This document shows, one piece after another, positions 37,657 through 48,760 of a stretch of DNA of 64,000 nucleotides; within the stretch, counting starts at the first letter, position 1; each line of letters begins with the position of its first letter. The notes under the pieces are model-generated. The model ran no database searches, was not told the DNA's origin, and was given only the letters and a program-made list of their open reading frames with translations. The position numbers and the translations under genes were made by a program. The DNA comes from Nyssa sinensis (lineage: Eukaryota > Streptophyta > Magnoliopsida > Cornales > Nyssaceae): assembly GCA_008638375.1 (NCBI GenBank), contig CM018036.1, forward strand, positions 11,842,328 to 11,906,327, in the 5' to 3' direction.

Positions 37657-39757
37657 TTAATTTGTTTGTGTTCTTCTAACCAAAGCAATCCCAGTTGGGT
37701 CACCACCCCATTCTTCAAACACAACCAGCAGATTCCCAGTAGGGTTCAGCCATGATTGTGGAACATGGTACCTGAAATTAACAGTCTCATCATCTCTGCT
37801 TGAATATTCAGAAATAAATATCATCAAAATAAGTAAAACTTTCCTCACCATCTTTGAGAGGCCTCTCCACAATTACTTCTGCATTTCTTCTCATTATAAA
37901 TTCCAGCATAACTACAGCTGCTACAGCTACCATGTGCAGTATATCCAGGCCAGTGGCGTCCAATGTTTTCACCGTTTATCCAAATTAGACCTTTCCCCAT
38001 ACTATTCATATGTAAAGCTAATGGGTCATTTCCTTCTGGTGCATTGAAAGTAGTCTGCAAAGATTACTAGATTAATTACAAGCACATTCACATAAATATC
38101 TGTAGAACTAAAAATAAGGCCCTAGGAGAAGCATAACAGAGAGAAACACGATTCATGTAGCCAACACTGGGACAAGGATTCATGTGGGGTGATATTCACC
38201 TTGTACCATGTAAGGGGCTGCTTTTGAGCCAGTAATGATCCTTCTACCCACTCAACAGAGGAACTTCCACTGACGGTATGAAGACTCAAAGCTTCACCTT
38301 TCAGCCCAACCTGCAAAGAAACATGCAACCAAGTGATACTCTAGCTTCATGGGTGAGCCATTGGCCTTAATCTATAAAGAAATTGATAATGCTTTTTAGG
38401 AATCTTTTTATAGAGATGTTCAAATTTATATTGTGAAAACACCCTATAAAACTGCAATATTCTGATTTTGTTTTTCCAAATTAGAAAACAAATGTTTATA
38501 TATAACATGCATTTGTCTATCAACAAACTAAAATTTTGTACATTTATCATTACTAAATTAAGGTAATGTGGAAATTGATTTGGATTTATTGGATCGAAAC
38601 AGGAAATAAATGGAAGATGTTTGTTGCAGGAATACCAGGAAAGAGTCTATTTTCTCACCCTTGCAGTGTTGAAAACTACATTTTTGCAGTCAGGGAGAAT
38701 GCTGACAGACCAAGGAGGCAGATCATACTGCACATTTTCGAAGGTCACTTTTGCTGAAGATTCTGGGTCATAGTTTGAAAGGAATGCAGCACATGGCCCA
38801 GACTCTGACTTAAATACATGAGCCTAGAAATAAATAAAAATGAGATGAGAAAATAGTTTAAAAGAAGAACAGAAGAAAAAAAAAACTGATATATCATATT
38901 TGTATATGCATGGGTTTCTCTTAGCCAGCTGAACAAAACTACCTCCAGATTTTTGCCAAGCCAGGTCAGCGTAGCATATGATGAAACTAAAGCCGGTTCA
39001 CATTGCTTGATGGCTTTATGCAGATCTCTCAAATGTCCCCATTTTGGTTCCCTTAGTAGTCCTAGTGCATAACAGATAGACAGTCGTGACTACTATACAA
39101 CATATTATAATTTGCATGAATGTGTGCATATATAATGCTTGCAACTCTAGCACAAGATAATCTAGTTTGTAATCTTGCATATTTACCATATTCATCAATT
39201 GGAGCATCATAATCTTAGCTAGTGGCAATGAAGCCACCACCTGTTCTGCCACAATTTGTTCCTCCGTGGTACTGGAGCCACCAAAAAGATAAATTAACAA
39301 CTAGATGAATTAAACTTGAACTCATATTTACCATAAATCACCCGATGAATTAAACATTCTTTTAAACACAACAAAAAATAGACTTACCATATAGTAATTA
39401 AAAAATGAACCATTATTCTATATAAACCTTGGAACTGAATATGCTAAGTCTTCTACTGGTCTATAAGGAACTGAACCTCCAAACTCTGTATACCTAGAGG
39501 TTCAAGAGAGGAAATGAAAACGGTTAGAAAGGTGTCTCTGTGAATGATAACACAATTATAAAAAATAAAAAATAAAAAAATAAAGAACCGGAGGAAAAGG
39601 AAAAAAGAAAGGAAAGGAAAGGAAAGAAAAGTTTGACTATATAGGAATTATCCATATGATTTACCAGCCAGTACAGGCTTCTGTCCACATTTTGGGCTTG
39701 TAATTCTTGTTAGGAGTGAAGCCCTCACAGTAAAAACCATTGCAAGTGTCTATCTAT
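37657..39757 (-). pseudogene. Beta-galactosidase (GH35) pseudogene, truncated
   Basis: Eight exon remnants with intact splice sites are read on the minus strand: about 39757-39665, 39494-39388, 39271-39187, 39061-38943, 38823-38659, 38310-38200, 38054-37849 and 37771-37657. They match plant beta-galactosidases, apoplastic enzymes that remove terminal galactose from wall polysaccharides and glycoproteins: [31 protein letters not shown](C)[81 protein letters not shown] and [13 protein letters not shown]. Two codons are stops: TAG at 39418-39420 (usual Gln) and TAA at 39215-39217 (usual Tyr). All exons before TCNGFYC are absent, including the acid/base glutamate region, as are those between FNTAR and VGLKGEA. 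The fifth-to-sixth junction stays in frame. It is related to the BGAL1/3 group and ends without a lectin domain. Confidence 0.88.
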
Positions 39758-41164
39758 CACATGATAAATGAAAATTGGTTTGAGAGAGAAACAGATGTTT
39801 GAAATCAATGAATTGAAGTTCATCCAGCAAAACAACACCATTATTTGTTATTGTACAACATTAGAAATTTACTAATTCAACCAAGTGCAATGACTTGTAT
39901 TCCTCCATGAAAAAAGTAAATATTTTCAACTCAACCTTTACACTGTACCTTGAATCAAATACAATTAGTTAGGAAGCAAAAGTGGCAAACCGCATGAGGA
40001 ACCTGATTGATTCTGGTTAGAAATCTGAAAGAGCTTTCTGTATGTATCACTGACCTGTTGGTTTCTGAAATATTATTGACCTTTGATTACTCTGTTTTGC
40101 TTTTACTGTTGTTGGTATTGTTGTTGGCTTGAAGGAATTAAAATGGCCAATTTATCTATGATTTAAACCTTGGTTAATATTTTGATCAAAAGGTACACAA
40201 GTAGAGTGACTGAACTTGATGGAGGTAAGTAATTAAGACCATTTAGGAAACTTACATGGCAAAACTAAATAATTCCTCACAGATCTTGGTTGCAGTTCAG
40301 GAGAGTTCCAGAAATATTCGATTTCCGAAGTTCAAAAATTTCTGTTTGTCAATTTGTGTCTGAAATGTTTCTTATATTCCTGAAAAGTTCAGTACCTTAT
40401 ACTGTGTAATGCATTTCTTATTTGAGAACAGGTCTAGGTAATTATTTAAGAGTGGATTTGATTTATTATGTTTCCTTTGCAATTATGAGTGTTATGCTAG
40501 TAGTTAAATGTACATAGCTGAATAAGGAATGAACTTTTGTAGGGGTCAAGTCTTCACTTTCATAAATATATTGAGATAAGTTGAAGAGTTTTATTAACCA
40601 AAGCAGGAATGAATATTTTAAAATGGAATAAAGCAAAGTTACAGATAATCAGCTACTAAAGAAAAATAAAAAAAAAATTTTGGATGAACAGTAAAATCAC
40701 AAACCAGTAGCTAAAAATGAACAGTAACATTGAAAGTTACTGTTCACCTAAAGCAAACTTTAACTTCAGAAAAAATGCTGCGCCTAACCCTTTGATTCAG
40801 ATTGATGTTTCTCTTAATCTATAGATCCAAATGTAATGAAATTTGTGCCAAAATGTTCCTTATTAAGTCTAGTTTGATACCATTTTGAATCACTCAAAAA
40901 GTCCATGTAAAACTGAAATTATGATGAAAACACTACCCATACGTCAAATTTTTGCACACTCGAAGCAAAATCATTATAAAGTCCATGATATATAAAAAGA
41001 AAGCTAGTACAAGAGATGATGAAATTATGAAATGACATAATTCAAATGATAAGAAATTCCCATAACTAGTACAAAAACATACATAATTTCTGCCATATCA
41101 TTAACAAAAAAAAAAAAGATAACAAAGACAAAAAATCGGCCAGTCTTCTACTTGAGTAGCTGAG
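39758..41164. other. Intergenic; includes an 11-bp stem hairpin
   Basis: No gene is seen. TGAACAGTAAC at 40718-40728 and its exact inverse GTTACTGTTCA at 40736-40746 form a hairpin with a seven-base loop. The 3' end of the MULE probably lies in this interval, but no inverted copy of its other end was found. Confidence 0.5.
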
Positions 41165-41446
41165 TTAGTTCCCCGTGGGTTGCTGATTTCTAGCTGGACA
41201 AGATCTTTTATCATGTCCCCTAACCTTACAATACCCACATCGTTTTGGCGTACGACCTTCCCCTATGTCCATCTCATTTCGAATTCGTGTCGATTGTGGA
41301 CGACCCTTCAATCTTTTCATAGTAAGATCAGGACACAAACTTGGACCAATGGGCTCGTCCCAATAATCCTCATGGTGAAGAGGATGAAACTCAGGTGCAT
41401 ATATAGCCATGTGTTGTGTCAACTTATAACATTCATTAATATAATT
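41165..41446 (-). pseudogene. Severed C-terminal tail of the MULE transposase (CCHC knuckle)
   Basis: This is in the same frame as the transposase, immediately after its TGA. It encodes 93 residues with a conserved transposase tail (QHMAIYAPEFHPLHHEDYW) and a CX2CX4HX4C knuckle, and ends at a normal stop. It has no start codon of its own in a suitable context. Confidence 0.85.
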
Positions 41447-43714
41447 TCATCCATCAACAGAAGCCTTTGCAAATACAGCCAAGGCGTGAGAACATGGCAT
41501 TTTGTAGATGACCCATTTTCCACATGAACATGCACTATCACGTGTCAATACTGCATGTGAGTGACCCCTCCTTGTCATAACTGATGCCTCGCCAGAGCAC
41601 ATGTTGAAGTCTGTGATCATGTGTCCACCAATCTTTGATTGGTAACGCATAATCTTTGTAACGGCAAAAGGGGTATATATGCAACCTTCAGATATAGCTT
41701 CTTGCCCAAAACCTCTCCTGGCACAAAAATACTTCACCAAACGATAAAAAATCAGTTGTACACATGCAGATATTGGCAAATTCCTTGCACCTTTCAGCAC
41801 ACCATTAAAAACCTCAGAGATGTTAGTGGTCAAATGTCCATATCTTCGACCTCCATCATGTGCAACTGTCCATTGTTCTGCAGGTATTTCATTTAACCAA
41901 TCGTATGCCTTTTGGTTGAGGCTTTTAATTTCTTGCATGATAGAATTGTATTTGCGTATCTGATGTGCACTTCCAGCTGCCCAAACAAGCGTCTTTAGAT
42001 GGGCATCTTTGAACTTGCTATTAAAATTGCTACGAACATGCCTCAAGCAAAATCTATGATATGCTAATGGCTGTTGCCATCCAGAATTTGCATCTTTCAC
42101 TGCTGCAAGTATACCTTTATGCCGATCAGATATCAAACAAATATCTTCCCTCCTCCCCACAACATGCAACCTTAACAAATATAGGAACCATCGCCAACTG
42201 TTGTAACTCTCCTCTTCAACAATTGCAAATGCGAGAGGAAATATTTGATTGTTAGCATCAGTCCCCATTGCAATTAACAACTTTCCCTTGTATTTTCCAT
42301 ACAAATGTGTGGCATCAATACTGATAACTGGTCGACAATGCAAAAATCCTTGAATTGATGCATTAAATGCCCAAAACAATCTGCTGAAAACGACCACGTC
42401 CGAGTTGCTACTGCTACGATACAACCATTCAACAATTGTGCCTGGATTATACTTCACAAGTGCTCCCATAAACTTTGGCAACAATCTGTAGGATGTCTCC
42501 CAATCCCCAAATATCATGGAAATTGCTTTCTGCTTTGCAATCCAAGCTTTCCTGTAGGAGATCGTGTAACCGTACTTTTCTCTCATTTGCTCGACAATTA
42601 GATCTATCTTTAAAGCCGGATCAACCCTCACTGCACCTTGTATTTCAGTTGCAATTAACTTAGAATCTAACTGCACATGATCTCTGTTCATAGCACGATT
42701 TAAACAAGTGTGTGGCCCCTCATATTTTGTGATTTGAAATCTGCCAGTCTTCCTACTTTTTATAGCACGCAATCTCCATTTACACATTTCATGAACTTTA
42801 CATCTCACAGCCCAAAGATCCTTTCTGCTTTCAATCACCTCATACTGATTATGACATCTAATTGAAAATTCTTTCACAGCTTGCATTAATTTTTCCTTGT
42901 CATTAAATTCAAGACCTTTGCCCAACTCGTTTGTTGTTGGATCCCAAATGTAAGGACGGTGCAAATGGGATGAACTGCTCCCACCAACATCATCAGTAAA
43001 ATTGACATTTGAAAAAAATGGAGAATCGGCCTCATGCAAACGAATGCAATGCTCATCGGCTTCATCCATTCCATCCTCATCACCCGATTGTAACATATCA
43101 TCATCTTCTTCTGATGATGATGATGCATTGGGGAGATTACTTCTATCCATGGAATTGTTGCAAATGTCCTCACCCTGAACAATGTTCACAATAGTTGCAA
43201 TATTAGGAAAGTGAGACTCCACATGTTCTGTATGACATGTCTCAGCCACCAACATAGGACTGAAACTTTGATGTATCATGGGGACAACTTCACCAATTTG
43301 GCAATCACTATCTTGTGTGAGTAGTCGAGTAAAAGGACCGTGCTCAATCTCCACCGGTTGAGATACACCACAAGGATGCTGCACATCCTCTGTCTCCATA
43401 TACAAGTCGATGCTATATAATGTGGGATTGCTTAGAATAACTTCAATCATTGAATCCACTGTCTCATCATCAACGACTTCTAATGGAATGTATTTGTTAT
43501 GCTCGAATGGAAATCGACAAGTCATCTTCAGGTGGACTTGTGTGATATCCAACTTCATTATACTATACATCTTCACCAAAAGTTCATTATAACTTGTTCC
43601 TTTCCTCAACATAATGCTTCGTCGAGGCCGAGTATCATACCACATACTACCTTCTTCCCCGTAACAAATATTTCCTCCCCAATAACATAATATAGGTATT
43701 GATGTTCCAGCCAT
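41447..43714 (-). CDS. MULE transposase, truncated by an internal stop
   Basis: A 755-residue frame. Residues about 1-110 resemble the PB1-like N-terminal region of plant MuDR proteins. An acidic linker lies at about 200-225. A MuDR-type zinc-containing DNA-binding region follows at about 265-340 (CKVHEMCKWRLRA). The DDE catalytic core has Asp467 (SIDATHLYGKYKG), Asp530 (LISDRHKG) and Glu634 (NISEVFNG). A SWIM zinc finger has C729, C731, C741 and H743. A TGA at 41447-41449 ends the frame, but the same frame continues to 41165 with YINECY and APEFHPL, then a CCHC zinc knuckle (CGYCKVRGHDKRSC). The stop probably replaces Trp in the usual C-terminus, so the complete protein would be about 849 residues. 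All catalytic residues are upstream of the stop, so only the knuckle tail is lost. Confidence 0.9.
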   Translation of the reverse strand: MAGTSIPILCYWGGNICYGEEGSMWYDTRPRRSIMLRKGTSYNELLVKMYSIMKLDITQVHLKMTCRFPFEHNKYIPLEVVDDETVDSMIEVILSNPTLYSIDLYMETEDVQHPCGVSQPVEIEHGPFTRLLTQDSDCQIGEVVPMIHQSFSPMLVAETCHTEHVESHFPNIATIVNIVQGEDICNNSMDRSNLPNASSSSEEDDDMLQSGDEDGMDEADEHCIRLHEADSPFFSNVNFTDDVGGSSSSHLHRPYIWDPTTNELGKGLEFNDKEKLMQAVKEFSIRCHNQYEVIESRKDLWAVRCKVHEMCKWRLRAIKSRKTGRFQITKYEGPHTCLNRAMNRDHVQLDSKLIATEIQGAVRVDPALKIDLIVEQMREKYGYTISYRKAWIAKQKAISMIFGDWETSYRLLPKFMGALVKYNPGTIVEWLYRSSSNSDVVVFSRLFWAFNASIQGFLHCRPVISIDATHLYGKYKGKLLIAMGTDANNQIFPLAFAIVEEESYNSWRWFLYLLRLHVVGRREDICLISDRHKGILAAVKDANSGWQQPLAYHRFCLRHVRSNFNSKFKDAHLKTLVWAAGSAHQIRKYNSIMQEIKSLNQKAYDWLNEIPAEQWTVAHDGGRRYGHLTTNISEVFNGVLKGARNLPISACVQLIFYRLVKYFCARRGFGQEAISEGCIYTPFAVTKIMRYQSKIGGHMITDFNMCSGEASVMTRRGHSHAVLTRDSACSCGKWVIYKMPCSHALAVFAKASVDG

Positions 43715-43979
43715 TGCTAACCTTCAAAAAATAAATACAAGCCATCAAAATTTAAAAATAATCTTTTGAATAATAAAACCCTTGTACGAATTATGCACCT
43801 TCATTTCTACCAAAGGCCTTGCAATCTGGATCTCCAAATTACAAAAAATCAAGTCCCCTACCTAGATGTACAAGTGATATTAATATTGGTGATCAGCAAT
43901 TTGCATAAATCAAGTCCCCTACCTAGATGAACGGTGGAAATTGCTCGCCTTACTAATTAATATCACATTATGCATTGCC

Positions 43980-44453
43980 TTTTGTCACTTCCAACATTTC
44001 CCCCACCTCTGTTAGGGATAGGATGAGGTGTTTTTTTTTTCTTTTGTTTCTTTTTATTTATTCTTTTGGACATTATTGATTCAACATGTGACATGCATTT
44101 AAATCATTTTTGGATTGAAATTTATATATAAACTTATCTATGATCTTATATAATTATCTATCTATAAAATATAAAATGCAAAGTTATATGTTATACCTTA
44201 TTAAATATAATGTTATATTCATATAACATTTTTTAAATTTTAATCTTTTTAACTATAATTTTTGAATTCGTTACATTTATGAACACCTTTTCATCTTTCT
44301 CAATTTATAGCAAACACAATAATTACAAATGCCACCTTATTCAACTCTTTTTCTTTGTCTCATCTCACTTTCATGATATAATCTATTTATCTATCTATCT
44401 ATTTTTTTCTTTGTCTCATCTTACATTCACAATATAATCTATTTATCTATCTA

Positions 44454-44495
<42 letters not shown>

Positions 44496-44960
44496 AAATG
44501 AGTATAATTATGATTTTTTTTTTGTCACTTCCACCATCTAATCACCTTTGTTTTGGATAGGATGAGTTTTTTTTGACATGATTAATTTAGCACATGATAT
44601 ACATCTAAATTATATTTGAAATAAAAAATTATACAAGCTCATCATGATCATATATAATTTTTTTAATATAACGACAAGGGAGAGGCAACTTAATTATTAT
44701 TAATGTGTTGTAGTAAAAAATCAATCAATATCAATTAAAAAAAAAATTAATAGATACTCGCATCACTCAAACAAAATTGTCACATATAAAATATAAAATA
44801 TAAAGTTATATGGTGTACCCTGTGAAATATAATGTCATAATCACATAACATCCCTTAACTCTTAATACTCACACTTTTATCTTCTTAACTATAGTTCACG
44901 AATCAGCCAGAGTCCATTCCCATATGGCCTTCCCATCTTCCTCATTTTTAAGAAACACTA
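43980..44960. repeat. Two-copy diverged tandem repeat, 540-bp spacing
   Basis: 'tttgtcacttcca' begins at 43981 and at 44521, and both are followed by 'ggataggatgag', 'acatgtgacatgcat' / 'acatgatatacat', 'aaaatataaaa(t/g)' and a 'tataatgt' block in order. A smaller duplication sits at its centre ('ataatctatttatctatcta' at 44379 and 44433), along with an AT microsatellite (44457-44491). Confidence 0.7.
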
Positions 44961-46556
44961 AAATTTTTGAATAAGTTGTAATTTATTTATTTATTTGTTT
45001 TATGGAAACAAAAAAGTAGCTGCTTTGGGCAGTTTAGTTGGGGTCTTGTTTTCTTGGGTATTTTCTATTATGTTCCTACCTTTTCTTGGCAGCCTAACGG
45101 AGCAAAAAATGTCTATAACCCTAAAGAAGCATTGTCCCAGAGAAAATAACATTTTTTTATTATAATTTTAGTGTTTCAATGTACAGTAATTAAAATCAAC
45201 CTCATCGCTAGAACAGAATGTGTGGTGATGATTCTTTATTCTAGATTAAGGTATTTAAATTTGATCATTTTCCCAACTATAGATTACAAGTTTTTTAATA
45301 TTTCTTAGCCAATTTCCAAAAAATGATTCAGGATTTTTTTTTTACTTTTGTAATCAGTTGATAATTTTTCTGTATGAACTTTCCAATTTCTGGACAAAAT
45401 TCCTAGTTTCAACTTTAAGATTTTATTTAACCTTTCATTTTAATTTCATTTCTTCTTTTTTTTTGGTAAAAAAAAGTTCTTCTAAAATGAGAAATATACA
45501 ATTTTATTTCGGTAAACACCAAATTTATTTAATCATAACAAATTCTTATTTTACTGAGATATGTAATCTATCTAACAAATGAGATCTTATTTTAATCACT
45601 ATGACCGACCATACCAGTCTAAACTTCATATGGAAGAAGATGAAAACTCACAAATGAAAACTCAAAAATATTTGATCATAAAAAATCATATAAAAGGTTC
45701 ATGCCATTTTAAAGAAATTAAAATTCTACCAAACAAGTGCAGAGTTGAGTATCACCACTGTAGCAAAATTATAATGTTGGTTACAGAAAAAGTAGAAAAC
45801 AGAATGCAACTAAGGAAGATAATTGAGCACCCATTTTCCAAAATCTCACAAAATTTCTATAAAATGCAAATCAAATTCCCAAGACACCCATTTTTCACAA
45901 TCTCTCAAATTTTCAAACTGCAAAACTGAAACTCAAACTCTGAATGAGTCAACATAATCTATGAATACCCATATTTTCACCATCTTTCATATTCCTGGAC
46001 ACCCATTTGCCACAAGGGGGCTCTGGTACACGCAGCAGGCATGCCATTGATTTTTTAGCCTACTCTAGAATGATACTGCGTTGAACAAAATTTAATCTAA
46101 TAAGCTCTATACAGACCGTAGCATGGATTCCATGTAACAGTTCAGTCATAATGACCACCACTCATACCCTTCAAACAATGACTTCAAACAAACCAAAATT
46201 CATCCAAAGTAGTGGAAACAGCAGGCACCAAAAAGGTGCTTTATTGATTTCCATACCTCACAAATTCAACTCAAATCCAAAGTTGACAATGTTCCATCTT
46301 TCAAAATAAACAAAAAAAAAAAAAAAATACACAATAATAACAATCATTTTTCACAAAGAAAACGGTTTGATATCACTTCACTGGAATTTGAGATATCCAC
46401 AATAATAAAAAATTTGAAATATACACAATAATAAAAATAAACCAGAGAGAGCAAAGCCCTAATTTTTATACACAATAATAAAAATAAACCCTAATTTTTA
46501 TGGGAGAGAAAAACCCTATTTTTTTTTTTTTTAGGGAGAAAGGAATTACCTTATAT

Positions 46557-46985
46557 AATGCAGATAATGCAAACCAAAATATACCAGAGAGAGCTTGAGA
46601 AAGACCACCACTGTGAAATCTTAGGAGACACTTGCACGAGTGTAAAATCTTCAGAACTCGAACTAGAGACGGAGAGAGAGATCGTGTCCCATGAAGGGTA
46701 TAGCTTCAGATAAGAAATGAGAGAGATGCGGAGATGACAGGAGATGACAAAGAGCGTCGGCGACGTCGGAGAGAGACCGTCGGCGACGTCGGAGAGATGC
46801 AAACCGAGAGACAACTGAGAAGAAAACTAAGAGACCAATTTTGGTAAAGAATTTTGACCCACCCGCAACTCTCTGTCTGAATATAGCAAAATAGAAAACG
46901 TCGACGTTTTCTCAAAGCAACACTATTCTGGTAAATAACTTTGAAACCACCCTAAACTGGAAAATAACTTTCCAAACTACCGTAT
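46557..46985 (-). promoter_or_regulatory. MULE 5' leader exon and terminal region
   Basis: A CG-rich leader contains two copies of 'cgtcggcgacgtcggagaga' (46755-46774 and 46778-46797). Farther out are the perfect palindrome GAAAACGTCGACGTTTTC (46894-46911) and two copies of a 'ggtaaataacttt' / 'ggaaaataacttt' motif with 'ccaccctaaa' / 'aaactaccgt'. This fits the usual Mutator design, in which the terminal repeat acts as the transposase promoter. The function is inferred. Confidence 0.5.
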
Positions 46986-47511
46986 TTTAGAAAAAAATTC
47001 AGATAAATCAGGAAGGCCTTGAGCTCACTGCTCTAAAAGGAAAAAGTTGAGTGAGAAAGTCTTATCGTGAAACTTTTATTCACACTCAAGTATTCATCTG
47101 AAATTTACATCGATCTCGCAAAATAATTCCGAAAACACCTTCCCACCAAACCTTTTTTTATACTATTCTAATTCATCAAAAAAAAAATATCTGAAAGTTT
47201 TTGAAATTGAAAAAAGAGATGATAATTTAGAGTAGAATAGAAAAGAAAATAAATAAAATGATATATCTTCATCTTATTTGAACGTTAAAAGGAGACATGA
47301 GAAGAATGTCATTATTATTGTTTGAATTGTCAATAAAAAAGAAAAAAAAATATTAAATTATTTGATAATTATAACATTTTTATTTGACAATTGCCGTAAA
47401 TTTTTAAGTCATGCATTTAAGGATTTTTTTATATTAAAAAAAAATTGTTAGATAAATTTTTTTATCTCTTCATATTTAGAGACACCGGAGAAAGAAACCT
47501 AATCATTCAAA

Positions 47512-48023
47512 TAGGAATGGCAATGGGGCGAGGTGGTCATTTTCCAACCCTGATTCCGTTTATATTTTTCGCTCCCGACCTTATCCCGTCCCGTTTAGAG
47601 GTTTATCTCGATCCCGTTTATAATCCCTAACTCCACCCTACTCAACCCCGAACCCCAATATATATATATATATATATATATAAGTTAAGACTTTTATTTT
47701 GATAAATCGATTAAATTTTTATTGTCAAAATAACTAATATAAAAAAAAAAATTAATATGAGTATGATATATGAAAAATCTTAAAACTAATGTTATATAGT
47801 ATTGTTTATTGATAAATATAGTGTTATTTATTGGTAAATATAGTGTATATAAGAATAAATAAATAAAGTAATATATAAACGGAGCGAAGTCAGAGCGGGG
47901 TGACTATCTCCCAAACACGACAGGATTTTAAAGGCCTCACGCTAATCTCATTTATGAGCACCCAAAATCCACCCCATTAGGGATACAACAGATCTGACGG
48001 GACGAAACAAATTGCTATCCCTA
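47512..48023. mobile_element. Complete hAT-type miniature element (512 bp)
   Basis: The terminal inverted repeats are TAGGAATGGCAAT at the left and, on the other strand, TAGGGATAGCAAT at the right. They are bracketed by a perfect 8-bp target duplication, CATTCAAA (47504-47511 and 48024-48031). An 8-bp duplication and this TIR type are standard for hAT elements. The interior has clustered 'cccgtcccgtttagag' and 'gacgggacg' motifs near the ends and an AT microsatellite (47658-47681). No protein is encoded, so it depends on a transposase elsewhere. Confidence 0.88.
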
Positions 48024-48476
48024 CATTCAAACTCTGTCTCTCCTAATCTTCTATTTCCTATCTGTCAAAACAGTTCAAATAAGAGAAAGTGATATAACTC
48101 CACTTGAATCTATCTTTTCTTTTCTTTCGTTTGAATCTTTTTGATAAAATTAGGAGAGAGATTAATCATTAGAGCCTTAGACTCAGTTCTCTAATCCATC
48201 CAAAAGAGTAGAGATTTGAAGAAAAAACTGCATTTAAAGATGTTTATTAAAATACTAAATATGCTCTTAAATTTAAAAACTTGGAAATTTTGTTCTCATT
48301 TTTATAGTTCATAGAAAAATATATAATTTCTAATTATTTTATTTACACTTTCTTCTCTCTTCATTCCTAAGTAACTATCTAAACAAAAAATCATAAATTT
48401 TTCTTATTACTCTTCCAAACATTCAAATAAGGTAAAATGACCATTTTCTTTTCTTCTATTGATTGTTTATCATCAT

Positions 48477-48747
48477 TGTTGGACACTGGGTCATGTGGAC
48501 CCAAATCCATTTGACATCCACAAAATTGTGAGGATCGTCATAATTATAATAAGAGTTTATATATGGTTAAAATTTTTATCCGTTCTGGTTAGTTTAACCA
48601 ACTTAGATATTATTATGCAAGTCTTGTGGTTATCCCATTAGTTTATATATAGTTAAAACTCTTCCGCTTTCGCTTCCGCTGTTCTTGATTCGAAAAGGTA
48701 ATCGGGTTAACACCCGTTTATATATATTTTTTTATGCATTTCCTTCA
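48477..48747 (+). repeat. 5' LTR, internally deleted
   Basis: It is 271 bp against 515 bp for the 3' LTR. Both share the first about 175 bp and the last about 95 bp. A block of about 244 bp between 'cccattagtt' and 'ttccgctttcg' is missing, replaced by 'tatatatagttaaaactc'. Differences in the shared parts are largely C/T and G/A changes, as expected of methylated, ageing repeats. Confidence 0.85.
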
Positions 48748-48748
48748 T

Positions 48749-48760
48749 TGGTATCAGAGT
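48749..48760 (+). other. Primer-binding site (tRNA-iMet)
   Basis: TGGTATCAGAGT follows the 5' LTR after one base. It matches the canonical TGGTATCAGAGC, complementary to the 3' end of plant initiator methionine tRNA, in eleven of twelve positions. Confidence 0.9.

Larger units (their letters stand above)
41165..46985 (-). mobile_element. MULE (Mutator-like) transposon, probable extent
   Basis: This contains the transposase reading frame (41165-43714) preceded by a probable 5' UTR exon (about 46830-46557, donor ATAAG|GTAATTCC) and a 5' UTR intron whose acceptor, TTTTTTGAAG, ends just before the ATG. The 46850-46985 region, with a perfect 18-bp palindrome and repeated 'aaataacttt' motifs, resembles a MULE terminal region. 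The opposite terminus was not located, so the ends are inferred. The implied intron carries a diverged local duplication (43980-44960). Confidence 0.55.

Noticed and set aside
41180..43690. Several plus-strand open frames
   Set aside because: They are shadows of the MULE transposase on the opposite strand.
46551..46915. Minus-strand open frames rich in Ser
   Set aside because: They lie in the inferred MULE leader. The sequence is CT-rich and tandemly repeated, and it is better explained as untranslated leader.
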